Of a DNA stretch of 64,000 nt, positions 20,700 through 34,842 are shown piece by piece. Location of the stretch: the NCBI RefSeq assembly GCF_933775445.1, contig NC_065877.1, forward strand, positions 21,576,001 through 21,640,000, written 5' to 3'. Made by a program: the position numbers and the translations under genes. A model generated the notes under the pieces. The model saw only the letters and a list, made by a program, of their open reading frames with translations, made no database searches and was not told the origin of the DNA. Source of the stretch: Argentina anserina. Lineage: Eukaryota > Streptophyta > Magnoliopsida > Rosales > Rosaceae. Every line of letters starts with the position of its first letter. The first letter of the stretch is position 1.

Positions 20700-23079
20700 G
20701 TCCCAGGGGCTAAAAGAATCTTGGTTAAGTGCTTAGACTATTGGGTAAAAGTATGGCTTGGTTAAAAACATGTATCAGATATTGTAATGCATCTTGGTTT
20801 ATTAAATTTGTCTAAAAGTTGAGAAACATCTTTGTAGATTTCATGACAGCAAATCTGCTGCTTGGACAACTTTTCAGGATTTCTGTTGTGCTGCTAAGAA
20901 TATGTTTATCTAAGAGATTTTATGTAGGCTTTGCTTTTTGATTGGTTATGAAGGATTTGAGCATGGGCTTTTAGGCATTTTTCTCTTCTTCTCTACCTAT
21001 ATTAAGAGTGAGGTCGTCGAACATGAATTTCAGTCCCAAGCCAAAAATTACCGACAAATCTAAATCTAATAACGGGCCTCATGTGTTTATGTTACATTCC
21101 ACACCACGCTTATTCTTGTAAGCCCCAAATGCATGAATGTGGCTCGGATCCACGTGCATGGCATGATGATTACATGTGTATTTACCGTTGAAATATGAAT
21201 CGGGCTTGAAGAATGCATTGGGTTTGATATGTAGATTTTTAGGCATCAACAAATTTTTAATTTTTATTAACAAATTGACCTTCAATAATAAAATTTTAAT
21301 AAAAAAATATATATAATATTCAAAATTATTATAAATTATCATTATTATATTGAATGTTTAACTCCGAAGTTATTAAAACATAAATTAGTTTTATATTGGC
21401 ATAATATATAATAATTTTAATGAAAATATTAAAAATGGGACGAGACAAGAGTAAACGAGACTTGAATTATTATATTTCAGGACACTCATACTTTTAACTT
21501 TTTGAGTTTGGATGTTAAATCGTCTTAGACTCGTTTGCAGCATCTGTTTTGCTTCAGTTTATTTATTTATTTCTTGTTGGTGTTGTTTAAACTTCTAAAT
21601 TTGTACTCGAGCATTTGACCTTTGACCTGTCATAAGTGGTCGCATGACAATTATCATTGGAATATACATTCCAAAGAAAAAAAAGTAACAATTGAGTGGA
21701 ATAAGTACTTTAGTGAACTTTCAGTATGATTAACAATGTGAAACCTGCCATTATGAATGGATTTATCCCATTTCTAAATTCAATTACGTGAAATTATTCA
21801 TTCCTGTACTGTGAACACAAACGTGTACAGCATAATCGAAGGTTCTTGTCATAGAATATACGAGTACACAAATTAACATGTTCCTGATCTATACATCTAT
21901 ACATAATTCAACCAACTGGTCCTTTATCCACGAAAACATAAGATAGATACTTCTTCATAATCAATTTAAAAAGTAAAAAGCATGCTTAACTTTTTCTTCT
22001 TCTTGAGTATAGGTAATTTAAATGCGCTTAGACCATCTACATATAAACAAATTATGGGACCAGTATGATAGAAAATTAAATTTGGATTTTTACAGCTTAT
22101 ATGAGCCTTGCTCAAATGGAAATGTGAAAGAAACATGCTGCAATTTGGGCAACTTTAATTTTTTTTTTTTTAAGAACAAGTAGGCGTCAGGGGACCTCCA
22201 TCAGAAACGAGACCATCATGGAACATGCACCAAGTTCATTGTCAAATGTGGTTTTCAGGAATCTTAATTGGCAACTTGAAATGATCACAAGGAAGTTTGA
22301 GAAATAAAAATGTGTGGAAGATAATTACATTAGCATGCTAACCACACTGGGTTGAATGTTTACCCACTGCAGGAAAGGGGATCAATATATCAATACATGT
22401 ACTACTACATCTTCAAATTGAACTTCAATCATATGGCTCCCTTCATTTGTTTTCTCCAAAGGTAGCTTTTCTCAATTTGATTTGTTCCTTTACCAAACCC
22501 ACATTTGCATCTGAAAAGGATTTAAGGTTTTGCTTGATAAGCATGCAATTGGAGCCACAAAGTAGAAGTGGAATCAATGCTGACATCTATCTTCTTTCAC
22601 ATCCAATCTATTCAAACTTAGTAATGAGAGCTCGCAAGTCCTCAAACTCAGTGGCATACAAAACAGCAACTATAGCAAGAGACTATATTATATGTCAACT
22701 CCGCTCTATCTCCTCTTTATTATGCTTTCATGAGTCCATGTGTGTTTCACCTTCGAACATTTTTTTAAGCGCACGCCCTACCAATATCAGAAAATCTTCC
22801 ATGAATCTAGCACTATCTTTTTAAATGGCCCTATGTATGGCTACCAATTTATATATGTCCAGTTGATTATCTACCATCATGGTTTTCATGTACCCCTTTA
22901 AGAAAAGGATAGATAATTTCCACAGTCCCTCAACAAATGAACCCCTTGAATTCTCCTTCGAAATTATCATCTTCAACCTTCACTATCCAACCAAATTTCT
23001 TTCTCTGAACTCAAATGACTGAATCCCCATAAAAATGTTAGCGAGTCCACTACTGCCCGAGTTCTTGTTCTGAATCCCA
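20700..23079. other. Intergenic stretch upstream of the receptor kinase
   Basis: Mostly AT-rich. A 125-codon plus-strand frame at 22447-22824 has no start context, domain or signal I recognise and is probably chance. The last few hundred bases are the promoter and leader of the kinase gene. Confidence 0.5.
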
Positions 23080-26000
23080 ATGACTAGAAGAGATGAAACT
23101 ATAGTCTGGCTCTTTGAGTTTACCAGTATGGTCTGCATCAAAGCCATTTTCTTTCTTCTATTCCAGCATTTTGTTGTAACATCTTGTAATGCAGTTACAG
23201 GTCATCACCAAAATTCTTGTCACTCTTTGCTAAGCGATAAGGCTGCTCTTCTACAGTTCAAGAAGGGCATTACATTTGATCCGAATTCCACTCTAGCTAA
23301 CTGGAATGAAGCTACTGATGTTTGCAACTTCACCAGTGTTGGCTGCAACAAACGGCGTCATCGTGTGACAGAGCTCCTTCTGCATAATCATAAGCTTGTA
23401 GGGCAGCTTTCACCTTTCATTTCAAATCTCACCGGCCTTCGTTACTTGGAGATTGTAGGCAATCACTTTTATGGAAATATCCCTCCTGAAATTTCCTTAC
23501 TCAGACGCCTACATCATCTACGGATTGAGGGGAACAGCTTTCATGGTTCTATACCATATTCCTTAGTCCTTCCTTCCAAACTCACTGTAGTTACTCTCTT
23601 ACAGAACAATTTCTCGGGTGCAGTTCCACCTGCACTATTCTCCAACTGCTCTGTGTTAGGGGTGTTAGACATATCCAACAACTTTCTTTCAGGGGAAATT
23701 CCAAGGGAAATTGGAAATTGTCCAAGTCTATGGACCCTCAATCTATACAACAACCAATTCACTGGTGAAATACCTTTCTCTTTGACTAATACCTCCCTGG
23801 TCAATTTAGATGTTGAGTTCAATAATCTTTCTGGTGAATTGCCCGTCAAACTTGTAGAGAACTTGCCTGATATTCTGTATCTCCATTTATCAAATAATAA
23901 CATGGTAAGCCATGATAGAAACACCAATCTCGATCCTTTCTTCACTGCCCTTGCGAATTGTACTAGTCTAGAGGAGCTTGAACTGGCCGGTATGGGACTT
24001 GGAGGAACGTTACCTAGTTCCATTGGAGGGTTTGGTGTCAACTTTACAAATCTGTTGCTGCAAGAGAACCAACTGTTTGGATCAGTCCCTTCAAATATAG
24101 GTAACATATCTAAGCTTGTGGTCCTGAACTTGACCTCCAATCTTATAAATGGAACAATTTCAGCGAACATAAGTCGGTTGTCACGCTTGGAACAGCTTTT
24201 CTTATCTCACAACTCATTCACCAGCACCATACCAGAGGCACTTGGCCATCTTCCTCAGTTGGGCCTGCTTGATCTGTCTCATAATTTGTTCTTAGGGGAT
24301 ATCCCGACCAGTCTAGGAAATTTGGCAAGGCTGAATTATCTGTTCCTCAACAACAACCTCCTATCTGGAACCATTCCTCCAGCATTAGGACACTGCAGAG
24401 AACTGTACAGGCTAGACTTATCATTCAACAGATTGGTAGGGTCCATCCCCCCGGAATTAGCAGGTTTGAGTGAGATCAGAATTTTCATAAACCTCTCACA
24501 CAATCATCTTGAAGGGTCTATACCAATTGAGCTCAGCAAGCTAGAAGATGTTCAAGAGATAGATCTCTCATCAAACAACCTGAGTGGGAGTATCTTTCCA
24601 CAGATATCAAGCTGTATCGCGCTGACGCTGATAAACTTATCACACAATGCTTTGGAAGGGAGCCTTCCAGATTCCATAGGTGAGTTAAAGAACCTTGTGT
24701 CTTTTGATGTTTCAGATAATCACTTCTCTGGAAGGATTCCGGTAAGCCTCAACAAGAGTCGAACACTCACATATCTAAATCTTTCATATAATGACTTCGG
24801 CGGAAAGGTTCCTGCTGGTGGCATCTTTGAATCAATGTCATTTACCTCTTTCTTGGGTAATAAGCATCTCTGTGGAAAAGCTGCTGCGAAACATGTTTGC
24901 CCTCGGACGAAGCATTTGTTTCGTTCTCACATATTCATAGTAATGTTCGTCATAGCGATATTCATTTCAACATCTTTATCAATCATATGTTGCATGGTTG
25001 CATTCCGCCGCATTAGGATACTGGTTTCATCCCAGAAGGCTGCAACTGTAAGGAAACCTACACAACCGGACATGGTTCAGAATTTCCCAAGAGTTACACA
25101 CCGTGATCTGTCAGAAGCAACAGGTAGATTTGATGATCAGAGACTGATTGGGACGGGGAGCTATGGACGTGTCTACAAGGGAGTTCTTCCAGATGGGACA
25201 ACCATAGCAGTGAAGGTGTTACATTTACAATCTGGAAATTCAACAAAGAGTTTTAACAGAGAATGCCAAGTTTTAAGGAGAATTAGGCACAGGAACCTCA
25301 TAAGGATCATAACAGCTTGCAGTCTACCAGATTTCAAGGCTATTGTTCTTCCTTATATGGCAAATGGCAGCTTGGATAGCCGTCTCTATCCACACTCACA
25401 GGCCGGTCTGGGTTCAGGCTCTTCTGATCTGAGTCTCATTCAAAGGGTTAATATTTGTAGTGACATTGCAGAAGGGATGGCCTATCTTCATCATTACTCT
25501 CCGGTCAGAGTTATACATTGTGACCTGAAACCAAGCAATGTTCTTCTCAACGATGATATGACTGCTTTAGTTTCTGACTTTGGGATTGCGAGATTAGTGA
25601 TAGCCAGAGGAGGAAGTGGAAATGCAGCTGGTCCAGAGAACATGGGAAGCTCTACTGCAAATATATTGTGTGGATCAATTGGATACATAGCACCAGGTAA
25701 ATATCTATCCTTCCTCTGTTTAAGCATTGTTAAACAAAACAAATACTTATCTTTACAGGCAATGCAAGTTTCTAACCCAGTCAGAGCTTTTACTCCAAGT
25801 ACTAAATGGGGTCCAAAATGCAGCTCTGTGGTAATCACATCCAATTTCTTTAGTTATAAACTTATAATACACTCAATTCCTCGTATGCAGAGTACGGGTT
25901 TGGATCAAAAACATCTACAAAAGGCGATGTTTACAGCTTCGGGGTTCTGGTTTTAGAGATGTTGACAAGAAAAAGGCCAATAGATAACATGTTTGTTGGG

Positions 26001-26303
26001 GGACTAAGCCTGCACACCTGGGTAAAGAACCACTATCATGGAAGGATTGACAAAGTGGTCGACTCTTCCTTGGTGAGAGCTTCTAGAGTTCAGTCACCTG
26101 AGGTAAAGAGGATGTGGGATGTTGCCATAGGAGAAATGATAGAGTTGGGTATTCTCTGCACTCAGGAATCCCCTTCCACTAGGCCTACAATGGTCGATGC
26201 TGCAGATGATTTGGATCGGCTGAAGAGATATCTCGGTGGGGATACTACTGCAACATTTGCCTCTTCATTAGGAATTTCATCGACTGCCCTAGAAGACGAC
26301 TAG
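23080..26303 (+). CDS. LRR receptor-like serine/threonine kinase, subfamily XII type, non-RD
   Basis: Two exons: 23080-25696 and 25891-26303. The 194-bp intron (GT 25697, AG 25890) interrupts Pro-Glu of the GYIAPEY motif. The protein is 1,009 residues. The start could also be Met17 (23128), which puts the hydrophobic signal segment (CIKAIFFLLFQHFVV) nearer the N-terminus. Domains in order are an LRRNT cap (DKAALLQFKK, ~50-85), about twenty LRRs with a non-repeat island near 275-300, one membrane segment (~617-642) and a kinase domain. The kinase has GTGSYGRVYKG (~690-700), the VAIK-type lysine (~712), HCDLKPSN (~814, Cys instead of Arg before the catalytic Asp, so non-RD) and SDFGIAR (~831). 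Overall most like Arabidopsis At2g24130 from memory. Non-RD LRR-XII kinases often sense pathogen patterns at the plasma membrane. The ligand is unknown. No damage seen. Confidence 0.93.
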
Positions 26304-27920
26304 CATCAACATTGTATCTTCTGTACAAAAACTGAGATGCTTTTGTCATTTTCTTTTATTCTAAAATTTAACACATCACCACTGCATACTATTATCCTAG
26401 CAAACAGCACAGGGTCTCTTGCATTCTTAATTGTAAAGGATAAGAACAAGTAGCCAGTTGGATTTGAAAGTGGTAGTCTCACTAGATAAACATAGCTAAT
26501 TTATGCAATTCCAGTAAGTATCTCGTATGCAGCAAGTCATCATTCATCACAAGTAATTATTATAAGTACAAGATTCTGATGAAACTGAAAATTTACAGCG
26601 ACAAGCCGACAACCTAGCAAAAACACATAGCATGTATACAGTAAGTATATGGTATCTCAAAAGTGATAATAAGTACGGAGGTTAAACCAATCAGAACTAT
26701 ATTACTGGTATTCTCATAATAAAGCAGAAATCATAGCTAGACTGATCCATGATAGAATAATCAAATATAAATGATGATGATGATAGATAGATAGAACTGT
26801 AGTGCTCTACTGCTCTTCCCACCTAAGCATATGCGACTGTAACAATTAAGTTGAGTGGATGATGGTTTATTAGTACAATTTCCACTATTGTGAGACAAGT
26901 ATGGCCTAGGAGGCTAGGACACCCCAAGTTGAAGAAGTGGCATATTAATTAAAGATTAATTAGATGATTAGAAGGAAAGCGCTGATTTGTTAGAAATATT
27001 ATACCAGTTCAATAACCAGAAAAGCACAGATACTCAATATGCAAAATCTGTTAGCCTAACATAGAAGAGATCAAGAGATGATATGAAATCTCTTTAAAAA
27101 AAAATGAATTCCATGAAGGATCATCAAAAGAGAAAACAATCAAAACACAATGATCAACGATACATGATGTGCTCAGTCACATATCCTACTAACTAGTTTT
27201 CTTCTGATAGTGACCAAAGTGCCTCAGCAAGTAACTGCGAGTTCTTTATCTAGAAAAATAGACTGCAGGTGAATTGCGGAGGAAGAGTGAGCAATGGCCG
27301 GCTTGGCATCTGCTCGGCTAAGCAGATTACTTTTTCAGATTTTGCGGTATGGAATGGTGGTATTACTCAGCTTGACAATGTGAATAGCCTTGAAGCTCTA
27401 TCAACTCTGAAAGCTACAGCCGCGAATTTTGCTGGGAATTTCCTCTCTTCTGGTTTAGCGTACTGTAATTGGTTAACTCGTACTTAGTAAGTCAAGTAGG
27501 GAGAAGAAGACTACAGATGGAGCATATACATATGATCATGTACCGTTAAAACGGTACAAGTGCAATTCCATTCTGATGTAAGTTTATGCTTTGTCACCTC
27601 TCCGTTTTTTATTTATCAAATAATACACTAAGACAAGTCCTGAGTTCAACTCAAGACCTTTCACTTCGAGTAGATATTTAGTGTCACTGTGTCGCTAATG
27701 TTTAGACTAAATAGTACTGGCCGTCATTCTCCATTTCTAGACTTAAAAAATATTTATCTAATATGACAATAGTTCTATTTTGTATTTCTAGTAGCTCTGT
27801 TGTCAGTGGTGTATTTCTTATATGTGACACATCTCGTTTCTGTTTACGGCAAAATATGTATATATTGATGAAAATTCTGTATTATTTAATGATATGGGGA
27901 CATATATATATATATATATA
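26304..27920. other. 3' flank of the kinase gene and intergenic DNA
   Basis: A GAT repeat lies near 26772-26790 and an AT tract at 27902-27920. A 72-codon plus-strand frame at 27269-27487 has no recognisable feature. No gene supported. Confidence 0.5.
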
Positions 27921-28050
27921 TGCATTACATCACCTGAATCCCGCAGGATTCGGAGTCCTAATCTATTACAAAGATGTGAATCTATCTCTAACATGAAACC
28001 TAATAAGGCTAAGACACACACAAGGGTAGAATAATAACTCTCCCGGAACA
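27921..28050 (-). repeat. 3' LTR-like end of the degenerate copia element
   Basis: On the element strand it starts TG and ends CA, and it follows directly after a polypurine tract. The 5' partner is not seen, so the assignment rests on the termini and context. Confidence 0.55.
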
Positions 28051-28474
28051 CTCCCCCTTGTGTCGCATGCCTAGGTTGCATGATGCACACATCGTTGCCT
28101 CGGTAAAAACCTTGTCAAGCAAAATAAAAACCTCTTGGGTAAAAACAAAAGCTTGATCGAAGGGAAAAAGAGCACAACGCACCGTCTACATTTGATAGCA
28201 TCATATGAGGTAGACTCCCCCTGAAGTCTACGAAACAACGCCTCCTAATTAGCGCCATAATCATGGAGTACAAAGAATAACGTATACAACGTTCATTACA
28301 TGCTTCTCAAACGTAGTCTTGGGCCAATGATTAATCATTAATCTAGCCACACATCCTGAGATCATACATGTTATACTTAGCCAAACTTAGATCTTAGGAA
28401 ACAAGATTGCATAACAACTCAAAACAAGAGTTTGCAATGAAAATCAGATTCTCGGGTAGAATGACCTTCACTCA

Positions 28475-28850
28475 CTTAAAACGGCCATAACTTCTTCGTC
28501 AAAATAGGTATCAGCGAACCGTAAATTGTTCTGGAAAGTAGACACCCGTGGCTTTCCAATGACATAAATTTCACAACCTAATTCGATCGGAGCAGTTCAC
28601 AGTGCTCTGTCGAAGTTGACTGACTTGCAAATTTCCGGACAGAACTATCATACTTTGCTAAAACGGCCATAACTCACTCAATATGATAGCTATGAACAAA
28701 TGGTTGGTGTTCCTGGAAAGTGGACACATAGACCTTTCCAACGGTACCAATTGCACCATATTTCATTGAGCGAGCTGTCCTGTAGGTTTTGTTGACGTTG
28801 ACCTACGAAACTAGACAGATTCTGATTTGTCACATTCAATGTGTCTTTCA
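28475..28850. repeat. Two diverged ~190-bp tandem units
   Basis: Both units start AAAACGGCCATAACT (near 28479 and 28670). They share the order CTGGAAAGT-GACAC, CTTTCCAA, and an end resembling GACGTTGAC...AGACAG. They lie in the 3' part of the degenerate copia element. Confidence 0.6.
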
Positions 28851-30439
28851 CAAAGGAATGGGGAATAGACCAATGAAGGACTGATTTTGGTCCGAGACGG
28901 AACCGTACGCATCCTCTATGCTACTAGTGTCGACTGCTACACCAAGGCGTACGTTGATGTTGCTGGAGCTGCTGGCAGCGTTGGTGTGGATATGATTTGT
29001 GTTGGTTCACTAAGTGTAGAACTAAACCCATGTCAAAAGAGTAATGGAAGTCCAATAACAATGCATAGGCGCATAGTTGAGCACATCATGATGAAATCAA
29101 TAGTGTCCCAACAACACTAACATGTATGAATGTATAGCTCATTGAAATCACTTCATCATCTATACTTAGACGGAATCGAGAATCAAGAATTAGCTTTCAT
29201 ATGAACACATATGGGTATCAATTCTTGCAACCGATTGTACTACGTTCTCTCGAACGTCGCAATCTGATTACATAAGCTCTCTGTGGTCTGGAGACATTTA
29301 AAGTCCCTCGGGCACTCTCATATCTGCGTCAAGATCCCTTTACAGATATGCAATCACCACTCTCATATGCTGCAAATCAGTTTTCATGGACACTACTACT
29401 GATCAAGTAGCGGAAAGCAATTATGTCCATAACGAGAGAATATAACTCATCGTTGTTAATACTAGGATAATTAGACAATCTTTGCGCCATAAGTTCTGCA
29501 AATATTGCATGAGTTCATCTTTCTCATTACACTTACGAACAACGACCAACATAACAAGTCTAGTTCATCCTGTATTGATTCTTTTCACTTCGGTCAAGTT
29601 GCTCATCGTTGATACTTTACAACGGAATAAGAGCATAAGCGAATACATCATCAATCATGGGAGATCAATCCATTAAACACATGCGCGTGCTGTACACGAT
29701 CAATTTATGAGATTTCTATTCTTTTTTAACATCAACAAAAGGAGTCTGTAGCGTCCCACAAAAACTTAGTTGATACACATGTTTAGAGAATATCCCTTGA
29801 TGATGGGCGAAATACTTGTGCCTACGCACCTCACTTCTTTATGGTTTTGATTCCAGAGAATAATGGTCTCCCCCTCATCTAGGTAGGAATCGAGACCGAA
29901 GCCATGACCCTTACTAGTCAATCCTTGCGTTTTCCGCCCTTGTTTTGTGGTGCAATACCACGGGCGCCGGCAACACCACAACGTACGATGGTGCCATCGC
30001 CGGCTTCCTTCCGATTGTCAGAGATGGTGCCAATGGTGCTATAACCAAGTCATATGAAATTCTCCCATATTCTGAGAGTTCCAACCTTATCGGCACATCA
30101 CAACATTTATGTGTGATCTCATCACTTTCGCAATATCGGTAAAGTCATTGAGCATCAAATCTTTGACTCTCTGGAGGTTGATAATGCGTTGCACTTTTGT
30201 CACTTTGAGCAGTGCGGGATCTTAATGAGACATACTGCCACATCACGTCAATTCCTGGTGTTAAAACCAGAATAGAAGCATTCCATATCTTCTCCTAACG
30301 ACGGGAAGTATGTCTCAACAAAGTGACCGTCTGCTAAAATCGCAGGATAGAGATTCACGGTTGTAGATTGGAAATAGCGGACAAGTGTTGGTGATTCATA
30401 AATCATAACCAACTAAAATACTTAATCATTTCAAGTAGA

Positions 30440-30760
30440 CCCATTAAGATTACTATAATAGAGGCACATAAACAACTTTAACCAAATAGGCGTTTAGTGA
30501 AAAGAACGTTGGGATCGTATCCAGTAACCATCTGGTACGCACTAAACGCTTGGCAAATTGTGGGTCTGAAACGAATAAATGCGGTACATGCAACATCTTT
30601 ACATATCTCCATGCAAAAATCGGCAGGTTAGTACCCATAACTAAGTCCGAGCTCTGCTAGATCGTGCAGTGAATGAACATGACGAATAATATGTTCAACG
30701 ACGATCCCAGTAGACATGTAAAACGAAATCATCAAAAATCGTGGAGGTGAACTATCCAAC
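30440..30760 (-). pseudogene. copia integrase remnant
   Basis: Translated in shifting frames the minus strand gives MSTGIVVEHIIRHVHSLHDL AE-like sequence, then TNLPIFAWRYVKMLHV, then a VTGYDP-like segment and an FG...VP end. This is the order of the copia integrase C-terminal half (VEH..VHTQNGLAE, TNLP.SAWG.A.LHA, L.I.G..VYVP). Several stops and indels are present. Confidence 0.65.
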
Positions 30761-32400
30761 GGTATACAATCAAATAAATTTGAGAGGATGGGAAGGTTGT
30801 GAGCCCTTAGTATGATGATCATAGCTAAAAACTTTAGCAAATGCAGCGTTCAATGTGGAAAGCAAAGCGGCGTGTGACCAACGCGTAAATGCCCTTAACC
30901 TATACCATAAAAATACTGAAAAATGTCCGCATTCAGTTTGGATAGGGTCCACTAATGTCACCTTAAATACTTTGTAAGAATGGAATGTTCTCGGTTGGAT
31001 CCTTATCAAATAAAGGACTTCCTTGAAATCTAACAAGAGAACAAGATTTGCAAGATGAGCGATGGGCATCAGAAATTGCCATGGAGGCATTAGAAAACAT
31101 GGGAGGCATCACAAGCTCCTGTGAAGGAGGGGATGCCGCCACCGACGGCCTGGATGCCATGGAGCCGCCGAGAGGGGCAAGCTCGGCCTCACCATGCTTG
31201 GCACGGATAGGCACGGCCTCACCGTGTGGAGCACGGGTGAGGTGGTCCTCCAATCACTTCGTGAACTTGAAAAAATAGATCATCATGTGAATTTCAAAGA
31301 ACTCGAATCATCATATCTCGTTCAAAATGACCAAAAAATGATAATGTCAAAACCGAAAAGACAGCAAAACCGAACCCATGATTTAAAGAATCTTGAGTTA
31401 CATAAAGCTACTGCAAGTAAAGCCATGTCTGCAGACTAACAAAGCTACTGTCTAAGCTTGAAAAAGCTACTGTCAATGAAATCAGAAAGATTTATTCCTC
31501 TCTATGCTTAACACAAATATCAAGATGAAAATTCATCATTGGCATGTAGGGCCTTTGAAACTTAGCAAGACACGAAGATATAAAACACAATCTCCGCACG
31601 AGATTTGTATAACAACTACCTGCGCCGTTGGACAGTGTGGGTGGTTACGCAATTAGCATGACACTCAATTTCACTGCGGGACAGGCTCAAAATATAATTA
31701 AGAGAGTCAACGACGCGGTGAACTTATCTAGACAATACGTCGTAGGATATTGTAAGAGGGGGGATTGAAACAAATGACAATCCCATCAAATGTATCACAT
31801 GACAATAGAACTACATTCTTCAACTTAAGAGTTGGAAAAACATGGTATTGTAGCAGTTGAATACCAAACAATTAGGGTAATAAAAACCATCCAATTGGTG
31901 CGGGTGGTCACCAATAATAAATAAATCGTTTGAGTTATGAAACGACTTGGAGAAAACCGGAAAATTAACCGAAAAACCATGCCAAAATAACTCAAAACCG
32001 GGTGAAATTTGAACTGTGAAAACATGGCAGCCAAAAACTACGGGAAATATTCCGGAAACAATGATGAGAAACGACAAAAAAATCGTCGAGAACTCGCCGA
32101 AACCGGCTGCACCGATTGCCGGAAAACCGGAAGGCGGTGGTCGGAGCTGGCTGGCAAGGAGGCCGGGGCTGCATGTCCGACAGGGGACGCCGACAGGAAA
32201 ATGGTTGTGGCGCCGGCAACGCCGGCAAGTGGCCGGAAGGCAGCCAAAACGCCGAAAAAACATTCCGGAAACGCCGTAATGGTAACCGGGAAAAACGACA
32301 TTAATTTTGACGTTCTGAGGTCCGTTTTCCAAATTTTAAGGTCCAAATTCACAATATAGTACTATTGGGGTCTCATGTAACCCAAAAGCGGCCAATTTAA

Positions 32401-34102
32401 AAACCACGTGAGTTACAAACGTTGACCATTCATGCTAGGTTTAAGACAAATAAAATTTTCACGAGTTCATCTAAGGAATACGAGAAATTTTATTGAATAT
32501 GCCAATATTTAATACAACACAAACAAGCTTCCAATTCGAATAGACGACTTAGGCTAAAGTCGAGGAAAAACCATGGCAATGCCAACGGGATACTTGAAAA
32601 ATAGTAAGTAGAAAACACAGTCAAAATAGATTGACTAATTAAAAGTCTGTAGCAACAAAAAATCTTGCATATCGGATCGGGCGGAGCCTTAGCATAAGGC
32701 TAAAAAAATTGCTTACTTGAGAATGAAAGAATGTTACGTTTCCATCTCCGAAGTTCCCTCAAGAAATAGACACAAGTGCAAAAAAAAATGGCATGTGTTT
32801 CTTGGATGCATAGCATGCATCAAAGTCAACTCTGATAATACAACATCATTGACGTTTATTGAATCACTTTAAGTGTGTCACATAGAATTCATTATTTTTG
32901 GGATCTTTTGTTAGCAAATAATGTTGCTTCAGAGTAATGAATTTCAACTCAGATAAATGAGTACGTAGACCTTGAGATTATTATTTATAGACATGAGTTT
33001 AAGAAAACTCAAACATTAAAAAATAGTCGCGATGACGACGCATCCATAAGAAACGAGGGTTGTATAGGTTTCAAATAATCGAAACTGTTCAAGTATGTAA
33101 CCGGAATTAGAAGGGTTGTGATGTATATGGTCACAAAATAATCGATGCATATCGGCGATTCTCATGATCGCACCCAAAACAGCGGTGCACTCAGGCGACC
33201 ACACAAAATCGATTTCTTCCCTTTAAATAATAACGTGACTCCCCAGGACCGTCACACGAAAAACGTCGACCAAGAGGGGAATCATATCCCTCTTTGGTCT
33301 CATTGGCGTTATAAGAAAGCCCGGAAAAGAGATATGAAGAGGCTAATAGCGACCGATAATTTATATATATCTATGTTCAAAATAAGCAACTTTAAGAAAA
33401 ACATACTTGTTGGTCTGCCAAATAGACCGCATTAAAATGAGATAATCTTCAAATATCTTCATGTAGAAAAGCTTCTTGATAAATTCTTTTTCGATCTTCG
33501 TCCGATGACATAAAAATCATTTGAGGATACGATCAAAATCCCATGTAGATGATAAAAGTATCGTCCATCCCGGCATGTGTGTCATCACCATAGTACGACG
33601 AGTGATCACTTTTCCTATGCAAGCACGTGAAACATAGTTAGAAAACGAAAACGTGCAAATAAACGATTTAATAAATCAATAGGAAAAGAAAAGGAAAAAA
33701 AAGAGAGTTGAAAAGCCAAATAGGCTTATTGGACTCGGTGGTGTCTGAGGCCCAAAGGGCTGCTGGGTTGGGTCCTACATACCACGGTCGTCAGTATGTA
33801 GGACTAGTCCGGTCTGCTTTCTGAGGCTAGCGCCGGCATTCGTCCGACGTGGGTGCAGATGTTTGATATGTAAAGTTACCGGCGAATAAGAGGGGTGCCC
33901 AGATCAAAGTACTGGGAGCCCTTATCAGTTTCGATTTTTTTCTCTTTTTTTTTCTTGTTCCAACAACTATTTGCCGGAAACTGATGTGATGTAATTTTCC
34001 GGTAAAACCAAGAAAAAGATGATGCCGGAGGAAAAGGATTTAGGACCAAAGTGAAATTTTTTTTTCTGGTGGTGGCTTAGTCGGTCAGGCTTTGTCTCTC
34101 GG

Positions 34103-34147
<45 letters not shown>

Positions 34148-34837
34148 CAATCACAAGAAAAGGAAAAAGTGAATGGTAATCGATTTATGTATCATACATA
34201 ACTAAATGAAAACTGTTTCATAAATTAAGTGAATTCTTCGTGAGTGAAGATAAGTCAAATCGTCCCCTTAAATATAGGGAAAGAGGCGTGGACTAAAAAA
34301 TTTTAAGAACGAAGAATAATGGGCAACTTTGATAGTATGATACTTAGAGCAAGTGTAGGGTTGTCCAAAAGCTTCGTAATTAATTTTGGGAACAAAGAAA
34401 GTATAGTGAACACCATGGAATTTAAGCTAAACAACTTTTCCCGTTGCATACCCTTCTCTCAATAAGGTGGGAGACCACTACGAATGGTGGTTAAGCATCA
34501 AATAGGGATATCTCCCACCGCCACCCCATCTCTTTCCAACCCGAGTTCGATTCAAGAAGCTATCAAATGAGCAGGTATTATGCACTGATACATAATTGAT
34601 TGATGTAAATTTGTCTATGTTTTCAGGACATACCTACTTACATTTTGGCATGTTAATTCTCTTTAGTTATCAATTTGACTTACTTTTGTGTTTTAAGTTT
34701 CTAAGAGTAAAATAATTGACAAAGGAGGATGATAGGATAAGATGAGACCGTGCAAGAGTTATGTGTCTAAATTGAGCAAGGAAATACTTTTAGTTGAATC
34801 AGGAATACATATGGCAGTAGGAGAAATGATCTATCTC
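32401..34837. other. Intergenic/repeat-derived stretch
   Basis: No gene supported. It contains a T-rich and pyrimidine-rich tract near 33938-33955 and the (AT)20 tract at 34106-34145. The part up to ~33500 may still belong to the degenerate copia element. Confidence 0.45.
34106..34145. repeat. (AT)20 microsatellite
   Basis: Forty bases of AT dinucleotide repeat. Confidence 0.95.
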
Positions 34838-34842
34838 GAGTA

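Larger units (their letters stand above)
27921..32400 (-). mobile_element. Degenerate Ty1/copia retrotransposon (5' end not found)
   Basis: The 3' end is readable: a 130-bp LTR-like segment (27921-28050, element strand TGTTCCGG...AATGCA) preceded by the purine tract CAAGGGGGAG (28051-28060). Integrase-type sequence occurs at about 30440-30760. All reading frames between are broken. The GC-rich stretch at 32100-32300 may be the leader, but I could not find a matching 5' LTR or a good PBS. The right boundary given is therefore approximate. Confidence 0.55.

Noticed and set aside
22447..22824. 125-codon plus-strand frame
   Set aside because: No domain, signal or splice context found; AT-rich flank. 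Left as unsupported.
23541..24170. 209-codon minus-strand open frame
   Set aside because: Antisense to the LRR region of the receptor kinase; a shadow of its codon pattern.
25494..25844. 116-codon minus-strand frame over the kinase intron
   Set aside because: Antisense to the kinase exon and intron, with no motif.
31820..32359. 170-codon minus-strand frame and overlapping plus-strand frames
   Set aside because: GC-rich stretch in the degenerate copia region with open frames on both strands and no domain.
32829..32842. Candidate PBS (CTCTGATAATA) for the degenerate copia element
   Set aside because: Mismatched to the Met tRNA end, and the adjacent sequence does not match the 27921-28050 LTR.
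34538..34560. GTTCGATTC string resembling a tRNA T-arm
   Set aside because: No matching acceptor, D or anticodon arms around it.
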